Notes under the pieces: generated by a model | What the model was told of the DNA's origin: nothing | What the model saw: the letters and a program-made list of their open reading frames with translations, nothing else | Databases searched by the model: none | Source of the DNA: Avena insularis | Lineage: Eukaryota; Streptophyta; Magnoliopsida; Poales; Poaceae | DNA: 64,000 nt | Direction: 5' to 3' | Assembly: GCA_023614405.1 (NCBI GenBank) | Contig: CM042688.1 | Location: forward strand, 445,460,028 to 445,524,027 | Made by a program: the position numbers and the translations under genes | Shown: positions 1-10,695 of the stretch, piece by piece | Layout of the letters: each line of letters starts with the position of its first letter | How positions within the stretch are numbered: the first letter of the stretch is position 1

Positions 1-1643
1 GCGAAGAGGATCTGCGCGCCTCCGTCGTGGCTATAAAGAAGTTCTTCAAGGAACAGCTTTTCTCGATTGCCAAGGTTCTCTCAGGTATTCCCTTGTCTAG
101 ATTTTCATTGTTGTTGAGCTTCGACCCTCAGGCCCTCCGCCGTGACGATGCCTTGGCGAGTGCTCTTTCAGTAGTCTAGGATCATAGCGCTGCCATTCAA
201 GGGACGCTCTCCAAGGCCAAGGGCGTGCTCAGTTGCCTCCGGGAGGAGCTGGCGCCCAAGGCTGAGCTGATCGAGAATATGGACGAGCTGGTGGAGTCCC
301 TTGCCGGGGGCGTCCCTACAAGCTTCAAGAACTCGCTCCGTGCGGCTGGCGCCTCGATGTCACTTGCAATGGTTCAAGCCCATGGAGTCGAAGTTGATCC
401 TGTGGCGGTCTCTAAGGCAATGCATGTCAAGACCGGCATGTAGTCTTTTGCTCCTTCGAATCGCTTGTGGCAAGTACGCCCAACTGATCAAGATAGCTGG
501 CACTGAGGAGCTTCAGCGCACCAAGAAAGCTGCAAGGGATGTGACGTCAGGGGCCGGCGAGAAGTCTGTGGCATCTGATACTGCCACAGACTCGATGAGG
601 CTCCCAAAACCAAAGTCGAAGTCGAAGAAGCCAATTGCTCCTCAGTATTCGCATCTTGTAATAGTTAAACAGCTTATGTCTTTTGTTAGGAACATGCCTG
701 TTGGCGAGTATATTTGCTGATACTTTTGTTAATCTTGAATGCACTCGAATCTTTTGTCTATGCCTCGCCTTAGTCCTCTTATTGTCTCTTGCTTGACTTG
801 TGGTAGGGCACATTGAGTGATCCTTTGAGGGAGCCTCAGGATTCGTCGCCCCTTGATGACACTTTGGCACCGGCGCGCTCAAGGGTGGAGGAGCTCTCTC
901 TGCTCTCGCGACTCCATCACCGTGTGAAGCAGTTGGAGCGTGAATTGCCCGTACTCTGTGGAAATGCGGACGTATGGAAGTCGAAAGTTGAGAAAGCCGC
1001 TTCCCGAGAACAATATCTGCTAGGGGAGGTGACACAATTGGGTGACCAATTCAAATGTTAGTCTTCATCCCTCCTGTCGTTTCCTTGTAGTCACTCGCAG
1101 TAGTTCGTTGTTCTCATATTTTTTCCTTTGCTTGGTATAGTTGTCAGCGCGCGCCATCTGCAGGATGAGAAGGATCGGATTGCTATTCGCATGAATGACC
1201 TGATCCAAGAGAAGCTTCAGGCGAGTGGGTACTTCTGGGTAGATCATGATCGTGCAATCGCGTTGGCGACCCTGCAGGATCGTGCGTCGCGAGTGCTTCA
1301 CTTCTTGAAGAAGTCGCAGTCATGCTTGAAGAATATTTACCACTCGATGTTCCTGTTGGACGTCGTTCCATCGAGCCTGCTGGCCCTTCTCGCTAAATTC
1401 CATGACTTGAGTGCTGTCCGCGAGTGTGTACGGCAACAGTTAGTGGCTGGTGCCAAGGCTGCTCTGTCACTGGTGCGACTACATAGGCCTGATGTGGACG
1501 TTGCAGGAATTGCGGCTGGACGACCTGTGCCGCCAGCGGGTTCTACTTGGAACATGGTGCCGCACTACCAGGCAGTGGATCACCCAGCAGAGGATATCGT
1601 TGATTTCTTCGAGGAGCAGACCAATGTTCTTTTGCTACAATAG
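1..1643 (+). pseudogene. Antisense-gene (aORF) 3' exons of Tat-1, decayed
   Basis: The plus strand encodes segments matching the antisense gene of Tat-2 (48214-50445). An exon tail ends near 86 at CTCTCAG followed by GT. A central exon covers about 125-700, with conserved stretches such as CLREELAPKAELIENMDELV and SLAMVQAHGVE. A coiled-coil exon lies at about 813-1060, with EELSLLSRLHHRVKQLEREL and EQYLLGEVTQLGDQFKC. The last exon is about 1140-1643, ending in a DFFEEQTNVLLLQ motif. In-frame stops near 176 and 441 and a shifted reading near 440-720 show decay. The product is not a gag or pol protein and its function is unknown. Heptad-like leucines suggest a coiled coil. The 5' exons lie outside the window. 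Confidence 0.7.
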
Positions 1644-1986
1644 TAGTTTAGTTTGTATCCTGCACATAGTTGTACCAATGTTGGAAAGTTCGTATATATG
1701 TTGTATATAATTGATTGACAATGCTGTGTAAAAGAGCTTGTTAGCGTGTATGTTTTGTGAGTGTGTTGCACTATGCGACTCCTTTTCGTTAGCCTGGCTT
1801 TGTGTTTATCTCAGTCCCTTGTCAACCTGTCACAAAAGCGTAACCAGGTTGATGTTTGTCAAGGGTTTCGGTTGGTGCGCCAGCTACTCAAGATATCGCG
1901 TTAGTTCATAGAACAGATGTGTGTAGGGTGGCGTAGCCCCCGAGTGGATAATTTGGGAAAAAATAAAGAAAAACACAGAGTTTCGG
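1644..1986. other. Tat-1 spacer between the convergent antisense gene and pol
   Basis: No ORF of note. This is the AT-rich convergent 3' region between the antisense gene and pol. It matches the corresponding spacer of Tat-2 (47866-48213) in the opposite orientation, including a stretch around 'gtagcccccgag' and a run of A-rich sequence. It stops matching at 1986/1987, where an insertion begins. Confidence 0.6.
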
Positions 1987-2279
1987 CGAAAACTCTAGAA
2001 AAAGTGAACCCTTCCGTGAGCTCGATATCACGTAGTTGCAGCTGCCAGCACGTGTGACATGCGGAGTGTGTCTGGTCTTTCTACTTCCCTCGCCTATGCA
2101 ACACGTGGCGAGACATGAGTGAATGCGAGAGGATGGGAAAAGAAAAATCAAATCTTTTTAATTAGTTCTCCTTTTTGGCAGTTTGCTTATTTTATTATCC
2201 ATTCCTTTTTTTACAAAATATTTTTTTTTGCAAACTCAAAAATACAATAGTCAATATTCCTTATAATAGATATACTTAA

Positions 2280-2579
2280 TTATCCGGCACCTATTAATTT
2301 CGCTCCTTCTAACATCTCAAGTAAGTACTTGACTTTGCTAGTCGCGCTTTTCCTTCGCTGTTCTTTCCTGGATTTATTTGTCTTTGATTCCTCTTCTCCA
2401 TCCATAGAGTGCCCCACGATTTCCAGTTTCCTTGGCGTATCCTTCAATACCACTAGGAGCCGAACAATAGAGCATCCAGGACAGGACAGGACTCCCACGC
2501 GCCCATGGTCCTCTCTAAGTTTTTCCTTTTCTCTTTCCGATTTGATTACCAAAGATGTAATATATTCTGAACCAGACAT
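2280..2579 (-). CDS. Unrecognised 99-codon ORF inside the 1.8-kb insertion
   Basis: An ATG-started ORF running to a stop at the left end. The product is very rich in charged residues (K, R, E), with runs such as KSEREKEKLRED and SRKEQRRKS. I recognise no family. It could be a fragment of a captured host gene or chance coding. The ORF lies in the AT-richer half of the insertion, away from the tandem repeats. Confidence 0.2.
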   Translation of the reverse strand: MSGSEYITSLVIKSEREKEKLREDHGRVGVLSCPGCSIVRLLVVLKDTPRKLEIVGHSMDGEEESKTNKSRKEQRRKSATSKVKYLLEMLEGAKLIGAG

Positions 2580-2679
2580 TTAAATTAAAATCTGTTTGCA
2601 CCGTTAAGCTAGTTTTGTCAAGATCTACAAAACTAGATCCCATGTTGATAGGTTTTGACGAACTTTATTTGCATTGTCT

Positions 2680-3480
2680 ATGACCCCTATGTTGCACTGC
2701 CTTATGTTTTGTAGTGCACGGTGCAATGTTATGGTAGTGCACAACCCATGCACTACTTTTTATATTGTATTGCGTTGCCTTCGATCGCAGTGTACGACGC
2801 GTCGGAGCCCGCAACACAAACTCCGAAATACAAGGCGCTCCAAAATACAGGGCGCTCTAAAATACACGACGCTTCAAGATCTATATGAATGCTTGATGCG
2901 CCGAAGGCGCCGTGCCACGGGTAGAGCCCGCAACACATGCTCTGAAATATAAGGCACTCCGAAATACAAGGCACTACGAAATACAAGGCGCTCCGAAATA
3001 CACGGCGCTTCAAGATCTATATGAATGCTTGATGCGCCGAAGGCGCCGTGCCACGGGCGGAGTCCGCAATGCACACTCCGAAATACAAGGCTCTCCAAAA
3101 TACAAGGCGCTTTGAAATACAGGGCGCTCCGAAATACACGGCGCTTCAAGATCTCATGGCAGTGCACTGCCTTGTTGTATATCATGCACTGCCTTCGATC
3201 ACAGTGCACCGTGCGGTGTCCCGGTAGTGTTTGTACTGTGTTGCATTGCCTTATGTCGCAGTGCACAGTGCGGTGTCCTGGCAGTGCATCGTCCGTGCAC
3301 TGCCTCTTTGTGTTGCATTGCACTGCCTTAGGTCACAGTGCACAGCACAGTGTCCTGGTAGTGCATCATTCATGCACTGCCTGTTTGTGTTGCGTTACGC
3401 GCTTGAGCGCAAAGGCACCGCGGTCTCCGGCGAGGCATCGTCGATGTATCGCGTGGCACGCCGCATCGCGGTGCGCACGG
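2680..3480. repeat. Complex tandem-repeat block with two interleaved repeat families
   Basis: Two repeat types alternate. The first is a run of about 17-18-bp units around 'ctccgaaatacaaggcg' (2819-3145). These are grouped into larger units of about 130 bp that each contain 'ttcaagatctatatgaatg' and a GC palindrome 'gcgccgaaggcgc' (about 2871-3050). The second is a run of about 90-bp units built on 'gcactgcct' and 'cacagtgcac' (2690-2790 and 3165-3400), rich in short inverted GCAC/GTGC words. The plus-strand and minus-strand ORFs here are products of the repetition and I do not treat them as genes. Confidence 0.75.
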
Positions 3481-3869
3481 TATCCTAACAGTGCACTAAG
3501 AACATACTACGTCGTTGACTATGCACTATGATTTTATTTTTATCTTTTTGCATGATTTTACTTTCGTACATGCAAAAGTGTAGAGCGAATCGCATATCCA
3601 ATGCATGCATGAATCCTGCACTCACGCTAGATGGTTCCTGCGCATGGTATGTGGCGCTCGATTGGCCTCCAGCGCGCTGCTCCGTATTGGCTCAATCACC
3701 CGCATGTTGCTCCCGTGCATCCACGTGTCGACCATGCAGAAGCCCGTATTGGCTCGCTCGCCCGCGCGCTTCGTCCAGGGCGCGCGTCTACTAGTCATTC
3801 CCGAGTTTCGGGGCACTTATCTTTATTTATTCGCGGGATAGTACGAGGTACAATGTGTGGCTAAGTAGC

Positions 3870-5144
3870 CTTGGCTGAGTAGCTTTATGTGTAATGTAAA
3901 AGTAAAAGCGACTAAGGGTAGAAACGTCGCAGATGCGCGACGTTCCAGGGGTTGGAGTATGCGACTCCTGTCTCTAAATCTTGAAGGCGATAGGAGCCAC
4001 CTGATATTACTTCTGTAATCACGTATGGTCCCTCCCAGGGGGACTCGATCTTGAGATGCCCTTGCTGCTTCAGTCGCAGGAACAGGTCGCCTTCGACGAA
4101 GGACCTAGGGCATAGCCTCCTGCTGTGGTAGTTGCGCAGGTTCTGCTGTTAGATCGTTGATCTTTCCGCGGCGATTTGCCTTGCCTCGTCAAGAAGGTCG
4201 ACGGAGTCTTCAAGTGCAAGAGTTAACTCCTGCTCGCTATAAGCGACCACGCGCGGTGCTTTGTATCGTACTTCGGCGGATAGCACCGCTTTAGCCCCGT
4301 GCACCATGAAGAACAGGGTGTACCCTGTAGCGCTATTTGGAGTTGTGCGTAGGCTCCAGAGTACTGATTGTAGTTCGTCTGGGCAGCAGCCCGCGGCCTG
4401 TTCGAGTGGCTGGAGGAGTCGCTTCTTGATGCCGCCGCAAACGAGCCCGTTAGCTTTTTCGACCTGACCGTTGGTCTGTGGATGTGCCACAGAGGCATAG
4501 CTTATGTTGATTCCTAGATTCTCGTAGAATTCTGGGAACTCCCTAGATGTGAAGTTCGTCCCATTGTCCGTGATGATGTTGTGTGGTACTCCGAAGCGGT
4601 AGACGATGGACTCGAAGAACTTGACTACGCTGTGTCCTGATTGATTGGTCACTGGCATGGCCTCTATCCACTTGGTGAATTTGTCGACTGCGACCAGGAG
4701 GTAGACGTAGCCTCCTCGTGAGGACTTTGGGAGCTTGCCGACCATGTCGAGTCCCCATTGCGCGAAGGGCCAAGCCAATGGAATTATCCGGAGCTCTGCG
4801 CCAGGTGTGTGCGGCTGGTCCACGAATTGTTCGCATGCGTTGCATTTCTGGACGATGTCCTTGGCGCCGCGCATGGCCGTAGGCCAGTAGAATCCAACTC
4901 ATAGATCTTTGGCTACGAGGGTGCGACTGCCGGCGTGGTGCCCGTAGGTCCCCTCATGGATGTCAAGGAGAACGACTCTTCCATCGGCCGTGGAGATGCA
5001 TCGTTGGAGCACTCCTGTGATGCTACGCTTGTAGAGTTCACCGTTGATAACAGCGAATGCCTTGGATTGCCGGGCGATGTGCCGTGCGTCAGTCGGGTCG
5101 TTCGGTAAGCTCTTGCTGAGAAGGGATGTGATTTACGGTTGAGT
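3870..5144 (-). pseudogene. Integrase region of Tat-1 pol
   Basis: The minus strand encodes a Gypsy integrase. The zinc-binding end has KCNAC near 4840, although an in-frame stop occurs near 4900 just upstream. The catalytic core keeps GLDMVG, then IITDNGTNF, then HPQTNGQVEKANG, so the D, D and E are all present. A C-terminal region with an SPWEGPY-type motif is readable downstream to about 3870, after a stop at 4149. Compared with Tat-2 the core is better preserved, because Tat-2 has TNNG in place of TDNG. This is the 3' end of pol, next to the convergent antisense gene. The stops make a full-length protein impossible without read-through. Confidence 0.8.
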
Positions 5145-5507
5145 CTAGGATGGCTCGATCATCATGATGCTCATTGGCCCTTCGAGTCTTATGTCCAGCT
5201 CCAGGTCGTCGAGTGCCATTGGCCCATTGGGCGGCGCAGCCCCCGAATCCGTTGTTGCGCTTGTTTTATTCTCTACGGCCTTTGGCTTGATGGAGCGTTC
5301 GCAGATGTGCTCGAGAAGTACCCCAAGTGGTATGGGGACGCAGGTAGAGCCTATGTTGGCGAGTGCGTCCGCCTCTTCATTGCTTTCGCAACCTATGTGC
5401 CACAGATCGCAGCCGTCGAAGTCCCCCTCGAGTGTGTCGTAGAGGTCGCGGTAGGCGATCATGTTGTCATTCAGTGCATCACACTCATGCATTGTCTGGT
5501 TGACGAC
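5145..5507 (-). pseudogene. Second half of the added RNase H domain plus linker, Tat-1
   Basis: Minus-strand coding that matches the Tat-2 segment 46195-46540: MHECDALNDNMIAYRDLYD, then the ESNEEADALANI motif that supplies the last catalytic Asp region of the RNase H fold, then a linker to integrase. Its first half is at 12079-12316. The two halves are separated by the insertion at 5508-12073. The break is inside one coding domain, so it is a clean disruption of pol. Confidence 0.75.
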
Positions 5508-6916
5508 TGATGTCTACGCACTTCTATTCTTGTAGACGATTGTTGGGCCTCCAAGTGCAGAGGTTTGTAGAACAGCAGCAAGTTTTCCCTTAAGTGGATC
5601 ACGCAAGGTTTATCGAACTCAGGGAGGAAGTGGTCAAAGCTATCCCCTCTCAAGCAACCCTGCAATCAAGATACAAGAAGTCTCTTGTGTCCCCAACACA
5701 CCCAATACACTTGTCAGGTGTATAGGTGCACTAGTTCGGCGAAGAGATAGTGAAATACATGTGGTATGGATAATTATAAGTGGTAACGGTGATAGAAAGT
5801 AGCTTGATGGCGTGGAAAATACTAAAGTAAAACTGAAATAAAGAAGGAAGCACGCAAGCATGTAACAGATCTAGTAGCAAACGGTGTTTCAGTGCTTAGA
5901 AACAAGGCCTAGGGATCATACTTTCACTAGTGAACACTCTCATATAAATATCTTCTCTTCATGATACTACTCTTAATTACTCTCCGATTGAACACTCTAA
6001 TCGATGGTAGGGCTATAACAGCACACCTCAAAGTAAGCCTTTCCCATCTAGAAAACCCCACACTGTCACCTTGAGTACTAGATGGATCCAACAAACACCA
6101 CAATTTCATAAAGACATCCAACTCCAAATATAACTCATAACAAGTATTTGTAATCTCTAGCCTAAGTGCCACCATGGTGTGCACACTGTCAACTTCACAC
6201 ACATGGGGAGAGCAGAGATCTGTTAAGCACTTGAGTAGCAAGGTAGATCTATAGATTACAAGCTCATGATCACAATATGATCATGCATAGAGAGAGAGAG
6301 AGATGAACACATAGCTACCGGTAGAACCCTTAGCCTCGAGAGAGAACTACTCCCTCCTCATCATGGGAATCAGCAATGGTGATGGATATGGTGGTGGAGA
6401 TCGATCGACATGGCTCTGGGGGCACTTCCCCGTCCCGGCAGGGTGTCGAAATAGAGACTTTTTGTCCCCCGGATCTCCCCTTCGGTGGCGGTGGCACTGC
6501 GGAACTTTTCGTGGATTTCTGATTGACGATTTAGGGTTTATGCATCGGGAGGATTCTTATAGGCGAAGAGACAAGGTCGGCCCCCAGGGAGGCTCAATGC
6601 CCTCGGGCGCTGCCTGGCTGGCCGCCATAGGGGTGTGGCCACCCTGTGGCCCCTCTGTGACTCTCCTTCTGGCTCCGTGCGTCTTCTGGGAAAATAGTAA
6701 CTTTGGCTTTTGTCCCGTCCAATTCCGAGAATATTCATTTTCTGACTTCCTGGAACCAAAAACAGCAGAAAATAGGCAACTGGCATTGTGGCTCTTGTTA
6801 ATAGGTTAGTCCAAGAAATCATATGAAAAGTACTCCAAAGTGTGGACAAAACATAAGAAAGTAGATAAAACCAAGCATGGAACATCAAAAATTATAGATA
6901 CATTTGCAATGTATCA
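5508..6916 (-). repeat. 3' LTR of the non-autonomous element (1409 bp)
   Basis: Direct repeat of 10696-12073, with the same start (TGATGTCTAC) and end (GCAATGTATCA) on the plus strand. It differs by scattered substitutions and small indels, including a longer AG dinucleotide run at 6289-6302 and a different short segment near 6590-6650. These differences mean the insertion is not very recent. No gene is seen in it. Confidence 0.9.
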
Positions 6917-6934
6917 ACATCCCCAAGCTTAACT
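6917..6934 (-). other. Polypurine tract of the non-autonomous element
   Basis: On the minus strand the bases next to the 3' LTR read TTAAGCTTGGGGATGT, a purine-rich run directly before the LTR TG. It is the expected primer for plus-strand synthesis and fixes the element orientation. I recall the same AAGCTTGGGGATG motif at this position in Triticeae Gypsy elements. Confidence 0.7.
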
Positions 6935-9676
6935 CCTGCTCGTCCTCGAGTAGGTAAGTGATAAAAAGAAAGAATAATTTTTGAGGTGACATGCACCATC
7001 AAAGACTTGATCAAAGTAATTGTAAAACATTCGAAGCTGGGATCATAGTACTTGAATCATAACATGAAAGACAAAGTTCTAACAATAAGGCAAAGAAACT
7101 ATGATGCAACATGAAAAGGCACAAACAAAAGATTCATGAATAACAATGCTTTGCAAGACGTTTGTTTGTTTCACATAAAGAAAACATAGCATAGTGGCAT
7201 TCATCTTCTCCCTCATAGAGTAGCAAACATAAATGCATAGGACACCTTCAAATTTCATAAGAGTAACTAGATACAAATAGTTTGAAACAAGGAATATCAA
7301 AGCTATGCATCAATCAACAAGTCTTGGGACAATGCACATAGAACTAAGAATGGCCACTATGCTCTCAAAGTAGGTGCATAAAGATAGAAGATGGAGACTC
7401 AATATAATGGTGGAAGAAAGGCCTTTTTATAAAAGGAAGTAGGGATTCAAGTCTCATAAAGAGCTTCCAAAAATTATGGTACTTAAAGCTTTCAGCTCTC
7501 ATTGCCCCTATCATAAGAATCTTGAAGTGATTAAGGTTAAAGTGAACAAACTATGGTGTACATGCTTGACGAAGTATAAGTTAGGAATCTCATGTCCCTT
7601 GTATACGAGGCCCGCTCCTCATGCTACTCAAGTTTCGTCACCGGTAAGTTCTTGTCATCGTAAGTACATGTGTATCATAGAGAACCGCCAAAGGGGTACC
7701 CCTTGCCCGATGATACAGAAGAAACCCCATATCAAAATGACAAGGCCAGCAGACAACGAGCATCTCAGCAATCTTCTTATTTATCATGGGAATATGGTGC
7801 TTTTTTCTCTCTTTCCTCTTTTCATAATCTTTTTTTTTCATTTTCTCTGTTTTTTCTCAGTATAGGACTATTTTTTTTATAAGAAGAATGCTTCATAGAC
7901 AGCTCATTATGGTTACGCTGCAGGTTTCCACCATGTTAGCATGGATTAGACCAACGGCCCAGGCGTTTCTCTAACACATATACATAACTACATGGACTTA
8001 CAAGTTCCCCTTTCATTTCACACCGATGACATCCATAGACAAAGAGCATGATATCAACTAGGTACAAAGTACCAAGTGCGGTGTTGAAAGCGTTCCCCAT
8101 GACAGCATGGTTCTGCTAATTCCCAACGAATAAGTGCAAGCATATACAACATAGACGACACAATGGTTTAAGTTTATTAAGGGCAAGAAAAGTAAAGTGT
8201 GCCATCAAGTTCGTGAGAGCTTTAATCACTAGTTTTCTCATAACAAGTTTAATTCGGAAGGTAAACAAAAGCATGAATATACTTGGAATAACATAAGCTA
8301 ATAGGTAGGTATGGTGGACTCTTTGGAATAACTTGGTTTAAGGAGTTGGATGCATGAGTGGAACTCATACTTGGTTGTGGAGGCTAGCAAAAGACTATGA
8401 GCGACAAACTAAGAGAGCAATAATGGCCATAATCATGCAGAGCGACAAAACATCATTTATCAAAGATAAGTGATACTACAAGTTGAAAACTAAAGGATCA
8501 TAAAGGCTTATGGTGACTTGAGATAGTCATAACATTGTGTGAGCATGCGCCAAGTCAACCCAAATAAAGCATCAAAGGAGAATACCACACTATTATGCTT
8601 TAATATGCTAAAACAATGCATGATTCATCCAGGGCACATTAAGCAATCTCAATTGTTTATAACAAGTCATGCTACAGAAAATAATACTAAGCATAAAGCC
8701 AAAACAATATCAAGCATGGCATGACAAAGCATATGCCACAGTCAAAAAACAAACTCTCTTTAACACTTAAGCATGAAGGTTCCTACTCTTTTCCAAACCA
8801 AACCAAACTATTTGAAAACCAATGTATGAAAGAGGGGGTCCAACCAATTTATTTAGCAAACTAAGAAAACCAAGAAAATGAAAAACCAAAACCAAAATGA
8901 AAAAGAAGACGCTCCAAGAACAACACAACTGTGCATGAAACAATAAACATGAAGTGTTTGGAAGAAACCTGGAATTTTTATTGATGAAGAAGGGGATACC
9001 TTGGGCATCCCCAAGCTTTGACGCTTGTACCTCTTGGATATTTCTTGGGGTGACACGCGTGCATCCTCAAGCTTGAGCTTTAGTCCATCCTTCATCTCAT
9101 TACTCATTCCTTCCATACACCTGAAATTTTTCCTTCATACAAAACACCACACAATCTTTATTAGCAACATTAGTGCACTCAAGATAAATAAGTATTAAGG
9201 TTCATTTCTAACACCAATAAACTTCCATTAGAACACTAGATACTGAAGCACTTCCCTCAAAAAGCTCAATTCCCTAAAAGAACTCAAAAAGGAATCAACA
9301 AGAAGCAAATGCAGAAAATGGTAGAAATCTGTCAAAACAGACCAGCAGATAAAGACGAATTTTTTCAAAGACCTTCTGTTGCCCAAATCGAAAATTGTTG
9401 AACTAACGAAATTTAGATAACAACCTGGGGCAGACGCACAAAAATTCACGCCTCAAAAGGACGTACAGAGATTTTACACGGATTTTTACAGTGAAGCACA
9501 GAAATCTGTTTCAGGACAGCAACTTTCTCAATTATTACTTCTCTCTCATTAGAGGTTACTTTTGGCACAAAAACCACACAAAAGTGATAAGGAGAGGTTA
9601 TTACTGATGCAATAACTTCCAAAACTCAACTAAAACTTTTGGGTTATCTCCTAATAAGTACTTTTTTTTAATGCCT
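6935..9676. other. Internal non-coding region of the non-autonomous element
   Basis: About 2.7 kb of AT-rich sequence with no ORF resembling a retrotransposon protein. The only ORF worth mentioning is 87 codons on the minus strand (8853-9116), downstream of the 265-codon ORF, with a hydrophobic C-terminus and no recognised family. Poly-T and poly-C tracts occur at 7800-7880. This looks like a long 3' untranslated region that may carry packaging or replication signals. Confidence 0.6.
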
Positions 9677-10474
9677 TTAAGTTAGGCTTGATAGTTTGAG
9701 AAGATGCTCACATAAGAAATATGAATTGAAGTAAAAGAGAGCATCAAGAAGCAAATTCAAAGCACATTTAAGTCTAACCCACTTCCTATGCATAGGAATC
9801 TTGTAAAGAAGCAAGTCATGAAAGCACAAAGCAACAAGCATAAGAAAGAAAAACAGGTGCAACTTCAAGACTTTCAACATAAAGAGGGGAAACTTAATAT
9901 TATTGAGATGCATAAAACCTTGTTTCCCTCTCTCATAATAACTTTCAGTAGCGTCATGAATATAACTAACAATATAACTATCACATAAAACATTCTTATC
10001 ATGATCCACATGCATATAATCATTATTACTCTCCATATAAGCATAGTCATTCTTATTAATTATAGTGGGAGTAAATTCAACAAAATAGCTATCATTATTA
10101 TTCACATCACCATAATCATCAAATATAGGAGGCATATTGTAGTCATAATTAATTTCCTCCTCAATAGTAGGTGGACTAAGAATATCATATTCATCATTGT
10201 AATCATCATATATTGGAGGTATAGTATCATCAAAGTAAATTTGCTCCTCCATGCTTGGGGGACTAAAAAGATCATTTTCATCAAAACTAGCTTCCCCAAG
10301 CTTAGACTTTTCCATAGCATTAGCAATAATGGAATCCAAAGAATTCATACTAACAACATTGCTATTAACATGCAAATAAAGTTCCGTATGTTTTTTAATT
10401 TTCTCTTCAAACACTTCATGTCCTAACTCAAGATAAATACTATAAAGCTCTCTAATTTTGTTGTTGTTTTCCAT
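9677..10474 (-). CDS. Intact 265-codon ORF of unknown function in the non-autonomous element
   Basis: Starts at an ATG (MENNNKIRELYSIYLELGHE) about 0.2 kb downstream of the 5' LTR and reads 265 codons with no internal stop. Residues 1-60 look helical and charged. Residues about 70-130 are acidic and rich in Asp, Tyr and Pro, with two imperfect copies of a PP(I/S)xxDDYxD-type block. Residues about 150-185 include VDHDKNVLCDSYIV and YIHDATESYYERG. The C-terminal third is strongly hydrophobic (LKLHLFFFLMLVALCFHDLL) and basic. There is no zinc knuckle, protease or polymerase motif. I recall similar ORFs recurring in Triticeae repeat annotations, which suggests a conserved element protein; I could not check this. 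Function unknown. Confidence 0.65.
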   Translation of the reverse strand: MENNNKIRELYSIYLELGHEVFEEKIKKHTELYLHVNSNVVSMNSLDSIIANAMEKSKLGEASFDENDLFSPPSMEEQIYFDDTIPPIYDDYNDEYDILSPPTIEEEINYDYNMPPIFDDYGDVNNNDSYFVEFTPTIINKNDYAYMESNNDYMHVDHDKNVLCDSYIVSYIHDATESYYERGKQGFMHLNNIKFPLFMLKVLKLHLFFFLMLVALCFHDLLLYKIPMHRKWVRLKCALNLLLDALFYFNSYFLCEHLLKLSSLT

Positions 10475-10540
10475 TAATCCTAACTAGTGAAAACAAGAAA
10501 CAAAAAGACAAAATTGCAGAATCTAAAGGAAATAACTTCG

Positions 10541-10695
10541 AGCACTCACACCGGAGGATGTGAGTACCTTTTACCTTACCTCCCCGGCAATGGCGCCAGA
10601 AAATAGGCGTTTGTCGTGGGAGGTTATTCTTCTTTAATCCTCTAGTGTGAATACCTTTTACCTTACCTCCCTGGAAACAGCGCCAGAAAATAGCT
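10541..10695 (-). repeat. Primer binding site and leader, present twice in tandem
   Basis: Next to the 5' LTR, the minus strand carries TTTTCTGGCGCTGTTTCCAG (10671-10690), followed by GGAGGTAAGGTAAAAGG. About 90 bp further in, the same block recurs as TTTTCTGGCGCCATTGCCGG (10584-10603), with the same GGAGGTAAGGTAAAAGG. The inner copy matches the plant tRNA-Asp 3' end (TGGCGCCGTTGCCGGGG) better. The copy next to the LTR is degenerate. This is a tandem duplication of the primer-site leader. Confidence 0.7.

Larger units (their letters stand above)
1987..3802. mobile_element. 1.8-kb insertion in the Tat-1 spacer, class unresolved
   Basis: Compared with Tat-2, the Tat-1 spacer contains 1816 extra bases flanked by a perfect 9-bp direct repeat, GAGTTTCGG, at 1978-1986 and 3803-3811. 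A 9-bp duplication is typical of Mutator-like elements. However, the ends show only a weak inverted match (CGAAAACTC against CGAAACTC read inward, overlapping the flanking repeat), not a long terminal inverted repeat. The right end has a GC-rich hairpin (CGCGCGC...GCGCGCG) followed by CTAGT, which recalls a Helitron 3' end, but a matching 5' TC end at an A/T target is not evident. Inside are a 99-codon minus-strand ORF and a complex tandem-repeat block. No transposase is seen, so it would be non-autonomous. Confidence 0.55.

Noticed and set aside
3770..3795. Helitron 3' end (GC hairpin then CTAGT)
   Set aside because: The flanking 9-bp direct repeat extends past this point and no TC start at an A/T target was found on the left, so I leave the class open.
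8853..9116. 87-codon minus ORF in the non-autonomous element as a second gene
   Set aside because: Short, with no motif, and its hydrophobic tail comes from T/C-rich sequence. It is kept only as a remark.
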